The notes below the pieces were generated by a model. It did no database searches. It was not told the origin of the DNA and saw only the letters and a list, made by a program, of their open reading frames with translations. Made by a program: the position numbers and the translations under genes. Below are positions 8,964 to 20,355 of a DNA stretch of 27,230 nucleotides, one piece after another. Numbering within the stretch: the first letter of the stretch is position 1; each line of letters begins with the position of its first letter. This stretch comes from Haplosporangium gracile (Eukaryota > Mortierellomycota > Mortierellomycetes > Mortierellales > Mortierellaceae). The stretch spans positions 1 through 27,230 of the forward strand of contig JAAAUF010000479.1 in assembly GCA_015499985.1 (NCBI GenBank), read 5' to 3'.

Positions 8964-11265
8964 ATGGATCTTTATCTACCTCTCGTCGGTGACAAGGACG
9001 GCGACGATGGGTCGCAGAAGCCTATGGTCGAGTTGCAGTGGTACCATGTCGCCATCGCCTCTGTCCTTATTCTCGTCAACGGTAAAAAAAAACAAATGCA
9101 GTTCATCATCGCTCGAGAATTATGCCCAAACTCAGAAGTATACAATTGTTAATCACTCGCTGTCTGGTGTGTGCGTGTCTTCTTTCGTGGTTGATAGGTG
9201 CGTTGTCGATTGCGTTGGGACTTAAACTCGAGAAACGGTTGTTCATCAGCGCTACTCGTTGTGTTGTCCAGTTGACTATCATGGTAGGCATACATTGCTA
9301 TGGAACAAGAAGAGTTTGTTGCTCGTTTGTTTTTCTTTATGGACTCTCGCATGCAAAATGCGACCAGAATTTCCCAGAAGGAGGAGATGAGGGGAAGAGA
9401 TGTAGATGCGGGCTGCAGTTACCCAGGGGCGATATCTTCCATCTATTTTCTATGTCCTTTCGGATGGCTAACATATCTATTGTCACTTTCTCTGTGTATG
9501 AATGGGATATGTGTGTAGGGTATGGTGCTGCAAACCATCTTTGATGCCAACAACCCTATCTTTGTGATCCTCATGGCTTGTAAGTCTTGTTTTCCTTGTC
9601 AATTTTTTTTGGACTGCGCTGTTTTATTTTGTATCATGCACATTCATCTATCTCTTTAAAGGAAGATACTAACATGCCCTCATCTATTTTGACGATGGGG
9701 ATAGTGCTGTTGATTACATTGGGAACCAACGAGGCAGTGTTCAATGTCAGCAAGCGTCGACACATCTACATGGTAAGGATATTTTTTTCTTCTTTTATGT
9801 GCAGTAGAAAGGTCGTCATAGACAAAGGAGAACACCCTTTTTTTCTAACAGGCGTTGCTCAATTCTTGATGTGTGATTAGTTCCCGTCGGTGCTGGTGTC
9901 CATGGGCTGCAGTTGCTTGATTATCGGAACCTTTGGTATGTCAAGTCAATGACTGGCTATTTGTTGATATGTATCGTCGGACATGAGGATCATCGTGCCG
10001 TCACCCTTATTAATTGCTGACGACTAATAATTTGAATTAGGAACAAGACTGGCAATGGGGGTCGATCCGTTGCATTCGCCTAAGGAGTTCATTCCTGGTA
10101 ATGACCCCTTGTTCACTGATCGCCCTCTTTGTAGCAAACGAGACTCGCGTGGAAGGAAGTAGAACAAAGCGTCTTGGTACTAATCACTTCGTTGGTTTCC
10201 TTGATTGACAACGTTATCTTAGCGCTTGGAATGCTGCTCGGCAACACGATGACTGCGATCTCGTTGGGACTTGACCAGTGCCTTAGTCAGTTGAGGTAAC
10301 ATATCGTCATACCAGGAGCTCGTTTTGGCTTTTGGCAATTGGATTCTGACTGTCCGCATATTTAACAGTTCGTTTTGTCTTTCGACGCGGTGGGTTTGAA
10401 TAGCGAGAACAAGGAGAAAATCGAGTTGTACCTGTCGATGGGCGCAACCCGCTGGGAGGCCTGTCGCCCCATTGCGATTGAGGCCATGCGTCGCGCCATG
10501 CTCCCCACCATCAACCAAATGAGGTTCGATTTTTTTGACGATTTTGCAAATGCACCCCTTGTGAACGTTATCACGAAAATGACGCACTCTTTTGACCTCT
10601 GCTAATATTAACCCTCTTTTACGGCGCGATATTAGCATAATTGGATTGATTTCGATTCCGGGAATGATGACGGGCCAACTTATTGCGGGAGCGTCGGTCA
10701 TGAATGCGGCCAAGTCGCAGATCATTATCATGTACCTCATCTCGGGTGCTGCTGCCTTTGGTACCCTCTCCTCCGTCATGGTGAGCGATACCCCTCTGAT
10801 GATTATTTCTCCCTTGTATCTCATGTGTGTGCCTTGTCAAGGTGGCACTTTGAGGTAACTACTTTGTCTTAACGTCATTTTCTCTATACTCTTCCCTCTC
10901 TCTCCCTTCGTGCTTAGATCTGCCTGAGAGTATGCTTCGACTCATCAGACAGACTGCGCCCAGAGCGAATCATTAAGACCCAATCGATCATCCCCAAATC
11001 CGTCAGAGATTTCGGACAGAGGGCGTCGACGGCTCTTGGAAACATCTTGTGTTGTTGCCGTCCTTCTCAAAGGTCGTCCAAGGGCAGCCCTTCTCAGTCT
11101 CCGTCTGCAACTCCTCCACCTTCGTCGCCTTCCTCGCCCCCACGATCGCAGACGCAGTCACCTTCTCATGGCAATGGAGCCCAGAAGCGCAAGGGCCAGG
11201 GTCAAAATGGAGGAGAAGGAGAGGCTGAGCCTACCGAGACGACTCCTCTTGTTCGCTCTCACTAG
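8964..11265 (+). CDS. UPF0014/FetB-type membrane permease
   Basis: Ten exons (8964-9081, 9198-9283, 9519-9579, 9705-9772, 9881-9935, 10041-10097, 10223-10295, 10404-10523, 10636-10780, 10918-11265) give 376 residues. The spliced protein follows the UPF0014 family, known as the permease half of the bacterial FetAB iron exporter and as plant ALS3/STAR2. Visible family blocks are LGMLLGNTMTAISLGL (150-165), the loop SMGATRWEACRPI (184-196), which probably contacts an ATPase, and ISIPGMMTGQLIAGAS (218-233). About seven hydrophobic segments are present. The family part ends near residue 265. A polar tail of about 110 residues follows with a Cys triplet (306-308), Ser/Pro-rich sequence and a final ETTPLVRSH. 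A role in metal or nucleotide-sugar-type ABC transport is inferred from the family. No ATPase gene lies in the window. Confidence 0.9.
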
Positions 11266-12641
11266 AAAATGCACTTTCCTGCTCTAAAAAAGTTACGTTA
11301 TTGATATACATTTGATTCACCCATAAATACACATACACACACGAGAATACAGCATATAAAGAAAAAAACCTGTTTGGTAATAACCGCTCTGTTGGCCCAT
11401 GATGCGAGCCGGGTTTCGTATATTTTTTTATTTCTGTTTGTGCTTTTATTTTTCGCTTCACATGCCTGTATACTTTTGTGTGACGCTAGAGGGAAATTGG
11501 GTGTCCATGGGTCTGTATGGTTTCGTTGTTTTGCTCTGTTAGTCAGTTGCTTCATTGAAGTACGAAGTGACAAGACGGCGGGTAAAACGAGTCTGACAGG
11601 GGCTGGAGAATGGAGGGAAGAATTACTCCCGCACTTCAAGGGACTGGGTGGAGCCCCTTTTGTACAAACGTGAATTCTGTGGCGTCGCCCATTTACAGGT
11701 ATCGCTTCTTTCAGCTGTTGGATGGATGGCGCAAGGTATCCTGTGCACCCCTGTGCAGCTCCATGACCAATCACGTATTGTTGCGACGCTAAAAACGACC
11801 ACACCGTTACTTGTACACATGCTTTGCCGAAGGAGAGGGAAGGAGGGCAGAAGTACAAGCACAAATGCAATTATCATATACAAATAAATAAGTACTCGTT
11901 GTATCTTTCTGTTCATTTCCTTGTAGTTTTATGCTTTGCCAAGTCCACGTTGAGGCGAGCGATACGCAAAGGCCACTTGAGAATTCTGTTTGGATAGGAG
12001 GCTGGCGGGTGGAGGAAAAAAAGGTCGATCGGCTTCTCTTTCCTCTCTCATTTGCTGTCGAAAAGCATTAGCTCTCGCTCTTTTCTCCTCGGTTGGTCGG
12101 TGGGCTATTGCACTCTCCACATTTTATATTATGGTGGACGGGGCAGTGACCCCATGTACGGTGCTAATAAAATGGCATATGACACCTCTCCTCGCTTCGT
12201 GCTCTCAAGAAAAAAGAAGACAAAAGTTTTAAGTTGTGTTTGGCCCCCAATTTTACTTCACTTCGAAGTGGAGGTGCATTTAACAGCTTGAGAGGGGGTG
12301 TTTAGTGTGCATGTAGATGTATGTATGAATGTGTATATGTATGCCTGTATGAGTGCGTGTGTTTGTGTGGGTTGTGAGAGCAGTTGGGAAGGTCTTCTCC
12401 ACTTGCTTTGCTTACTCCTCTGAACCTCTTCAACACTTTTCTCCACGTCCGCCCTTGTGTATTGAACTCTTTTTTTTTTATCGCAACATAAATACCCTCT
12501 TCTGTCGACACTCTCTGTTCTTTGCTTTGCCTTCCTCTTTTTCTCCCTTTCACTTCTTCTTCCTCTTAAATCCATCCCTTCTTCCTCCGCCACAAAAAAA
12601 ACTAGAACACTACTCCCCTCTCTCTTTATTCACAACAAATA
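11266..12641. other. Intergenic gap with GT-rich tract, palindrome and CT-rich leader
   Basis: These 1.4 kb hold no gene I can support. A minus-strand frame of 190 codons (11298-11870) has no recognisable domain and a Cys/Phe-rich, low-complexity end. A 12-bp perfect palindrome (CACTTCGAAGTG) lies at 12259-12270. A GT/AT-rich tract lies at about 12304-12372. The region from about 12400 to 12640 is pyrimidine-rich and leads into the TPR gene. Confidence 0.55.
12304..12372. repeat. Degenerate GT/ATGT simple-sequence tract
   Basis: About 70 bases consist almost wholly of GT, AT and TG steps (for example ATGTATGTATGAATGTG), with few interruptions. It is a worn simple-sequence repeat upstream of the TPR gene. 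Confidence 0.55.
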
Positions 12642-15149
12642 ATGCCCCCAAGTGCCAAAGAAACAGAATTCACTCAGGACCAGGGTTTCCCTTCCGTCAA
12701 TGGGTCCCGTCGTCGCCAACCTCCACCAAAGCTCAAGAAGCCCGTCCCTCACTACCGTCACCTGGTCCGATGGAACAAGGACAAGGTCGCCGACTCGGTC
12801 GAGGAACAGCAGATGAACCAGGACCTTGTGATGTTGCGCCACATCTTGGATCTCTTCCTGAACTCGCGCATGGCGGAGGCGGAAGCTATCCTTGCCAAGG
12901 GCGTTGTTCCTGTCGGAGAGGGGCTTCCTATCCCAGGAGCAGGAACGACAACAACATCGGCCACGGAGAAGGCCGCTGAGGCAACCGCTAACACTAACAA
13001 GGATGATGATGCTTCAAGTGTCACCTCCTCGTCCACACCTTCAACTGCACCATCTTCGACCAACAAAGATGAGAAGAGCGAGAAGAAATCCGCCTCACAG
13101 TCTTCTTCTACGGGCTCGTCCAAGAAAGCTGGACCCAAGGAGGCTCGGCCGATGTACTTTGAGCTGGCCAAGGGTATTATCCAAGGACTGAGAGCCTTGG
13201 TCACGTTTGACCCGTTTGAGATTGAGGAGGGTATGAAGGCGTTCGAGAAGGCGATCAAGACGGCAGACAAGCAGCGGAAAGGATCGATGCTCGGCTTGGG
13301 CTCTGTCAAGGCTGTGGGATCGTTTGTGGTTGGTACTATTGGTGCCAGCTCCTTCAAGGGTATGAATCGAGTCCAGAAGCACGCCGTAAGTTTTTTGTTT
13401 AGAGTTATTTATTTATAACGATGGATTCTTTCCTCCAGATAAATGCTAACCAACCGTTATTTAATACGGATGAACATGTAGGAACTTATTTATGCTGAGT
13501 CGACGATTCTGCGTTCGTTGCTGAGTGTCCTCTACCATCTCGACGTGTGGATGGTCGTCGAGGAGTGCATCAACCTCCGTCACGCTTTTACCATCATCCA
13601 AGGTTTGAAGTCGTTCATGGATTCCGCAGAGTCGGACCTCAAGAACGGCAAGAACATTGACCACTACCAGATCGACGAGCATCTCGTCTCCGGTGTCACT
13701 CTTTCCTACTCGCTCTACAACATCATCATTTCTTTCCTGCCAGACATCATTGTCAAGATGCTTCAGTTCATCGGTTTCCCCTCGGACCGTGACTGGGGTA
13801 TGGCTTTACTCTCTGCTTGTGGAGACTGGGACCCCATGGCCCCTCCAGAAACAGCCAAGGAGCATGCCGAGCGTCTGGCCTCGTCCGCCAACGACGGGAT
13901 CCGTCGTCAGTTCTGTGACATGGTCCCGATTATCTTCCAGGTCATCGTGTCGTCCTTCATCCCCATGAACCATATCGACCTCAACTATGCTCAGATGATC
14001 AATGACTACAACCTTGAGCGCTACCCGGATTCGCCCTTCTTTCTCTTCCTCAAGGGTCGTCATCTCCAGGTAACCTCGCGTCTGGACGAGGCCGTGGCGA
14101 CCTACAAGTCTGTCCAGGTTGAAGAGCCCCGCTGGCACCAGCTGGGTCACATCTTTGTCTTTGAGGAGCTGATGATTGCAATGATGCAGAACGACCACGA
14201 CACGGCCTGCGAGAACAGTCGTCAACTCTTGAAGGAGTCCCGCTGGTCTAAATGTTGCTTCCGCTATCTGACCGCTGTGACGGGATACGAGCGTGGAGAC
14301 CAGGCCGAGAAGAGGAAGATTGACAGTCTGATGGAGAAGGTTGAGGGCGGCATGCAGAAGGTCGCCGGCATGAACCTGTTCTTTGAGAACTTTTGTGCTC
14401 GCAAGTCCAAGCGGTACATTAAGGAGGGTCACCTGCTCTTGCCCAGCTACGATTTCATGATGTTGTGGAACACCTACGACATGATGCCCCCCAAGGTTCT
14501 TCAGAAGGCACTCGAGAACATCTCGACTGAGGTCCGTCGACTCCAGGCTCTGTTGCCCGCCAAAATGAAGGAGCGCGAGAGCCAACCCTTGGCTGCCAAA
14601 GACCAGACCATCGAGGCCTTTGCAGGTGGTATGCTTGGTGGCATGTTCTCGAACAAGAATGCGATCATCAAGGACAGCAAGGTGGCCAACTACGACAACT
14701 TTTATGACGACTACTGTCTAGCCTTCTTCCTCCAGGGCCTGGTCGCCTACCACATTGCGTTCTTCCCCGAGGAGACCTTTAACAGAGAGATGTGCAACCT
14801 GGCGATCGAGTCGTTCGAGACAGTGTTCCGGTATGCGCCATTGATGAAGGACGATACGTACACTTACTACTTTGCGCACTACTACAAGGCCAAAATCTGG
14901 ATCCACCAGGGTCGTCTGGACGACGCCCAGACTCGGTTCAAGTACCTGTTGGGTCTGTCGAACACGACGTTGATGGGGCTGCCCGGGTTGGTGGGTGGCA
15001 AAGGAAAGAACAGTTTGGAGCTGTTTGTGTTGTTGAAGGTCCACAGTGGGCTGTTGGATATTGAGACTGCCCGTGCTGCTGCTGCTAGTGGTGATGCGAG
15101 CTTGCATGGATCGAGCATCCACTCTGGCAGCATTCGCTTTTCCAAGTAG
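12642..15149 (+). CDS. Iml2/TTC39-family TPR protein
   Basis: Two exons, 12642-13385 and 13482-15149, joined in phase 0, give 803 residues. The protein matches the Iml2/tetratricopeptide repeat 39 family along nearly its whole length. After about 50 basic residues comes a helical segment (LVMLRHILDLFLNSRMAEAE), then a Ser/Thr/Lys linker (about 90-165) inserted before the conserved ELAKGIIQGLRALVTFDPFE. The core includes LSYSLYNIIISFLPDIIVKM and a TPR-like unit around FLFLKGRHLQVTSRLDEAVA. Yeast Iml2 works in clearing inclusion bodies with lipid droplets and is reported at mitochondrial outer membranes, while animal TTC39B affects lipid metabolism; the same roles here are inference. The linker is longer than I expect for the family. 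The second exon has smooth, C-ending codon choice, typical of a well-expressed gene. Confidence 0.9.
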
Positions 15150-15375
15150 TTTTTCTTTTTCTTTGTCTACATCATACATAATACGATTTGTTTGTTCTTT
15201 TAACATGACCTTTGCAACGCGGTCCCTGAAATGATAAATGAAACGCGACCCCGCGCTGCTTGTTTTTTTTGTTTGTTTTGATTTGTCTTCCAAAACAAGA
15301 CTCCTTTTTCTTTTTGTTATTCCTTCTCTCCCTCCCTTCCTTTCTTCTTAACAACAGACGCCATCCCACACAGCC

Positions 15376-18300
15376 ATGCCGCCAAAGAAGAACAAGGCCC
15401 CAGCGACTGTTCAGACAAAACTGCCCTTCAAGCCCGTCTCGGCCACAAAAGCGCCTGCGCTTTTCACCATGGAGACTTCAGAGCCATTGCGTCAACACAT
15501 GTCCATCCTCAACAGGGACACCACCGCCACCAACAGCAGCAGGACCAATGGCAACAGCAGTGTCGTCTCCAAGTCAACAACAACCACAACTACAACCACC
15601 TCTTCGGTGTCTTCCGCTTCATATATGAAGGAAAACTCTTCCATCAGACAAGTGGTTTCGAATGACAGCAGCAGCAGTAGCAGATTGAATTCGACGAAAG
15701 CAACAGAAGCAATGCACGAAATTGGTGGCAACGGCGTCTTAAACATTAATGGGGCAAGTATGAAAGGTGGTCGGACAAGCCCTGACGCCTTTTCGACAAG
15801 AGAATTGGCTTCTTCTATACCCACCACTGTAGATACCACCGCCAAGCCTTCTCGGTCTTCGACAGGTAAGACTTTTATACTTACGCACTTTTTCTTCTCT
15901 CGCAAACAAACAGTGATGTGGCTAACACATGTTTTTCGTCTTTTATTGCTTTCTCTTTAACGTCTTCGTAGGGACTATTTCACCAGATCAGGAAACGCAC
16001 GGGATTAGCGGCTATCAGGATACTCGTCACAACAGCACAGATCGCTCGTTGAAGCGTCAAGCGGACACGGAGTTACATGGGTCCAAGACTAGCCCTGTTG
16101 CACTCGACAGCGATGATGGCGACGACAACAACAAGTTCGGCGCACGAAAGTCATCTCAACCAACAAGCACCAATTCGAGAACTTCGCTCTTGGATCAGAT
16201 GGCTACACCGAGGGGCACACAACCCATTCCTAGATCGACTGCCCCGTTGCCCGGATATGAGGCTGCAGTCAAGAAGGCCAAGCTCAACGAGGGCATGAGT
16301 GCACATCGACCCATCTTGGTCTCTAGTCACTCTACAGTTTCGGATGATGGGTTCGCGTCGGCGTCGTCAAGTCTTGATAACAGGTTGCGAGGACTGGAGG
16401 GGAATCGTGGACCAGATATGTCTCCTCCACGCTTTCGACCATCAAGTCAGAGCCAGAGTCGTGCAGCTCTGCCTTCTAATGTTCCACCATACACTCAGAG
16501 AAATTTAGGAGACTTTGCAAGCTTGAGCAAAGGTGGAACGGGATTCACGAGTAGTGGAATGGGAGCTGTCGTCAAGTCACGGACACTGCCACCTACCGTC
16601 TCTGGATACAAGCCTGTGGCCGCCGTCTCCCCAGCTTACTCACGGAGCTCGTCGTTTGCTAAGAGTCAGGAATGGGGGAGTACACGATCGAGGTCGTCAT
16701 CTCCTGTGGCCCAGGCATCAACAATACCTATTCGGGCTGTTACACCTACGTCCTATCAAAACATGTCGGCAGACAAGACCAAGGATGGAATGCGACTCTC
16801 AGAGGAACAGCGACATGTCCTGGAGCAGGTCATTCTGTATGGCCGGAACGTGTTCTTTACAGGATCGGCTGGTACGGGCAAGTCGGTGTTACTGCGCGAG
16901 ATGATTCATCGGTTACGGAACAAGTACAGGAATGCTAAAGGATCGAGCTATTGGGAGAGTATGAGCACCAACGATGCGGTTGCAGTGACGGCGTCAACGG
17001 GTATTGCGGCCTGTAATATCGGAGGCTGCACACTGCATTCGTTTGTAGGAGTTGGATTGGGTGCGGAGGCTTTGCCGACCCTTATCGGTAAGGTGCGCAA
17101 GAACTCGAACACGATCCGGAGATGGCAGGATACCAAGGTGTTGATTATCGATGAGGTATCGATGATTGATTCTGATTATATGGATAAAGTGGAAGCTTTG
17201 GCGAGAGCGGTCCGGAGGAATGAGCAGCCCTGGGGTGGGATCCAGGTGGTTCTTACGGGAGACTTTTTCCAGCTGCCACCGGTCTCTAAGAATGGCGCTG
17301 TCAAGTTCTGCTTTGAAGGTCACTCCTGGACTTCTACGATCACCTCGACCATTCAGCTCCAGCAAGTCTTTCGTCAGAAAGACCAGAGTAAGTATTTTTG
17401 TTTTGTCTTTTGTTTATTTGTTTTTTTTTGTACTTTAATTATACAACAGAATTAATTGTTTTCCAACATTCTTTTTCATTATGTGCTATGTAGCATTTGC
17501 CGATATGCTGAATGAGATGCGTTTGGGACAGATGTCGGTAGCCACAATCCAGAAGTTTAGCCAATTGACGCGAGCACTCCCTACAGACGATGGACTCCGG
17601 CCGACTGAACTGTAAGTCTTCTTTACACATCCTCGTGATATTGATCTATTTGCATCATTTTTATTATTTTGGTGATGCCTATGATTGATCTTGTTACATG
17701 CCCATACTCGTAGGTTCCCGCTCAGGAATCAAGTAGAGGAAGCGAATAACAGGATGTTACAGAATCTTCCGGGGAACATTATGGTTTACAAGGCCCGAGA
17801 TTCAGGACCGATGAAGGACAAGATGGAACAGAACACTTTAGCCCCCACGACGCTCCAACTCAAAGTCAATGCGCAGGTGATGATGTTGAAGAACCAGTCT
17901 GGAGGAGGCATGGGAGGATTGGTAAATGGCTCCTTGGGAGTGGTAGTCGGGTTTGTGAATCGCCCCGCAGAGAACGACAACATGGTTGGATCGGACGGAC
18001 GAATGAAAGGATCGTTCAATGCTCCAGGAGAGGAATTGCCGTTGGTCAAGTTCACGATGGACAATGGAACCACGCGGGAGATGGTTGTTGGACGAGAGGA
18101 GTGGAAGATTGAGTTACCAAATGGCGATATTCAGGGATCGAGAATTCAGATTCCGTTGGGCTTGGCTTGGTCATTGAGTATCCATAAGAGTCAGGGACAG
18201 ACGCTTCCTAAAGTCAAAGTCGACCTCGGCAAAGTCTTTGAGAAAGGTAACCCATTGGAAAAGCCCTATAGTGTGTGTGTGTGTGGAGTAAGAACAAGAA

Positions 18301-18506
18301 AGAATGCGAATGCTATTGGAAGTGGGTACTGACTATTACTTCTTTTATTATTCTTGATGGGATGAATAGGTCAGGCGTATGTGGCGATGTCGCGTGCGAC
18401 GTCGTTGGAGGGATTGCAGGTGCTGAACTTTGACGCGAAGAAGGTGATGGTGCACCCCAAGGTGACTGGTTTCTATAGTCGCCTTAACGTGTATAAAAAG
18501 AAGTAA
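15376..18506 (+). CDS. PIF1: PIF1-family 5'-3' DNA helicase
   Basis: Exons 15376-15865, 15972-17387, 17494-17611, 17714-18246 and 18370-18506 give 897 residues. PIF1 helicases unwind DNA 5' to 3', resolve G-quadruplexes, restrain telomerase and help lagging-strand and mitochondrial DNA maintenance. All core motifs are visible: Walker A GSAGTGKS (461-468), motif Ia [18 protein letters not shown], Walker [12 protein letters not shown] (553-563), motif [14 protein letters not shown], the exon 3-4 join [14 protein letters not shown], motif [10 protein letters not shown] (831-839), and motif [19 protein letters not shown] in the last exon. Residues 1-430 are mostly Ser/Thr-rich and disordered. They include QTKLPFKP at 13-20, resembling a degenerate PCNA-binding motif, and basic patches. 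The start has a good context (CAGCCATGCC) behind a CT-rich leader. No clear mitochondrial presequence is present, so the nuclear form is favoured. Confidence 0.95.
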
Positions 18507-19974
18507 GGCGCGCCTTACTATTTGTATATAAAGTACTTCAACTTCTACGCTTACGCCCTTTTCCTGGCTTTCTTTTCCTTCTTGTTGATGTCACTTGTTG
18601 AAAAGCATGATCAAAGTTCCTTGGAACAGTGCGTACATATGCACGTAGTTGGACATGCTTTCAAATGAAGGAAGGGAGAGAGCGAACAACCACTAGGTTG
18701 TCATTCGCCCTAAATAAAGTGGGTGCGCGTGCGTTGTGGGTGATAGGAAAACAAGAAATAGATTCCATGGCGTATCTTATGCATATGCTTTCAGCCAACA
18801 GTTGATAATTATGCAGTTGAATGGGCGAAAAATAAAAGTAAAAATTGATGGCACTTTAGGATGAAACCCCTTGTTTTGTCTCTTTGATTTTCTTTAGCTT
18901 CAATCGGGTTCACGTTTTGCCAGGAACCATCAGCGAGAGCAAAGATAGGTGTTGGTTGCCAGCAAAACAGGTTCCTCTCAAATTTCCAATAAAATATGAG
19001 GGCTTCTTTTTCAGTCGCGGAGAAAAGCTTACATGGTTCAAGTTGTGGAAAGATCGAAAGAGAGGACGTGGAGGAGGTTAGGATTGCGGCAGTACTTCGA
19101 AGGAGGTAAAGAAGGCGCCGAAGTAAACTTCTTTTTGTATTTTCCACAATACCACATGAGAATCAAGCCAACGGAGAGAGAAAAAAAATGTTGGCTTATG
19201 TAGAAGAAGTTGTCTGTGCTCTTTATACAATGCCCAGAACCAACGATAAAAAAAAAAAAAACTATTCGATCGAAGGAAAAGAAGCTCTCGGTTATTTTTC
19301 CTTTTGTGCTTTGTTCGGGTTTTGAGTTCTTTGGTCTTCGTGGTGGTTGCGCATCCAATCTATCCGAACCGAGGCGCCCGTCCCGTGGGAGCCGTCCGTG
19401 GATTTGTGAGAGGGAGAAGGAAGGAATGGAGGTTGAAACACAGAGATGGCTGCAAGTGTGAGATTTTTCTGCGCAGAGACGAGAGAGAGATGAAGATGAT
19501 GATGGATATGTTTGTGTTTGTGAGCACAGTTGGGAGTTGGGGGTGTGCGTGTGGAAGTAAGTGAGAGGGTGCATGCAGACAGCATGTGTTCTCCCTTGAG
19601 AGAAGTGTGGGTTGTGTGTGGAGGAGTGGGGCAAGAGACAGTTTCATGATGATGGCGATGATAGAAGGGATTGGGGATGGAGAATAGGTCGAGAGCACAA
19701 ACAAACAAACAAAAAGTGCGCTAGGGAAGAGTACTTTGAGATGGAGGTTGGATGGCAGGATAAAGAGAGCATGATAGGCGATGAATACCATGAAGACAAC
19801 AACAACCATGAAGAGAAGGACTTTGTCTATAAAAGTGTACAAACAGGTAAAGATGACGGATGTTCGATTCGTTATCCCCTTTTTCTACCTTCGTTCGTGT
19901 AGCCCTATCACGTGCGACAGGCATCAGCTTCGTGTCTTGACAACCTTTTTGTGGGGCGGAGGATGTTGTTTCAT

Positions 19975-20345
19975 TTCTTTTTCTCGTTTACTTCTTCTTT
20001 CTTCTTCACTCCTTCCCTACCCTTCCCTTCCCTTCCCTTCCCTTCCCTTCCTCTTCAATCACTTCGATTATCCTTCCCGCGCGGCCATATCCTTTCTCCG
20101 TGTTCTCGTCTTTCTTTCACTTCACTCCTTCCCCCTTTCCCGCTTTTCTGCTCTCAACAACAAACCCGTTGTGTCTGCAAACCTGTAACGACTTTTTTTT
20201 TGTCTTTTTTTTTGTCTTTTTTTTGTTCCCTTTTTTTTTCCTTTTTCGAAATAAGATCCTTTTTTTTTTATTTTTTTTTTTTTTTCTTTCTCCTTCTCCT
20301 CCCTCTCCCTTCATTCCTTCACCCTTCCCTTCTTTCTTTGCATAA
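19975..20345 (+). promoter_or_regulatory. Extended pyrimidine-rich promoter/5' leader of the CDP-DAG synthase gene
   Basis: About 370 bases are dominated by C and T, with blocks of CTTC, CCCTT and T-runs of 8-14. CT-rich leaders are common before well-expressed fungal genes, and shorter ones precede most other plus-strand genes in this window. The assignment as promoter and leader rests on position and composition only. Confidence 0.45.
20020..20051 (+). repeat. (CCCTT)n pentanucleotide microsatellite
   Basis: About six perfect copies of CCCTT lie in the pyrimidine-rich leader. The unit differs from a fungal telomere repeat (CCCTAA), so this is a local microsatellite. Confidence 0.85.
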
Positions 20346-20355
20346 CTTCAACATA

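Larger units (their letters stand above)
18507..20355. other. Long intergenic gap with pyrimidine-rich 5' leader
   Basis: These 1.85 kb show no supportable gene. An AATAAA at 18713-18718 and another at 18831-18836 could end the PIF1 transcript. The middle (about 19490-19850) is purine-rich on the plus strand. From about 19975 to 20345 the plus strand is almost pure pyrimidine, with a (CCCTT)n block and several T-runs, and ends ten bases before the next ATG. Minus-strand frames of up to 198 codons (19038-19634) are His/Ser/Thr-rich and look like composition artefacts. Confidence 0.55.

Noticed and set aside
8964..11265. Recent bacterial transfer of the permease gene
   Set aside because: Ten exons with typical host introns and an added fungal-style tail argue against recent transfer; an ancient origin cannot be judged without a tree.
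11298..11870. Minus-strand frame of 190 codons between the permease and TPR genes
   Set aside because: No family resemblance, a Cys/Val/Phe-rich low-complexity end, and no leader typical of this window. Stranded RNA-seq could still revive it.
13806..14585. Minus-strand frame of 259 codons inside the TPR gene
   Set aside because: Shadow of the highly codon-biased sense exon; the sense strand has clear Iml2/TTC39 homology.
19038..19634. Minus-strand frames of 112-198 codons in the long gap before the CDP-DAG synthase gene
   Set aside because: His/Ser/Thr-rich composition follows from the simple GT/GA-rich DNA; no domain or splice pattern supports a gene.
20020..20051. Possible interstitial telomere repeat
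   Set aside because: The unit is CCCTT, not CCCTAA, and it lies inside a broader pyrimidine tract.
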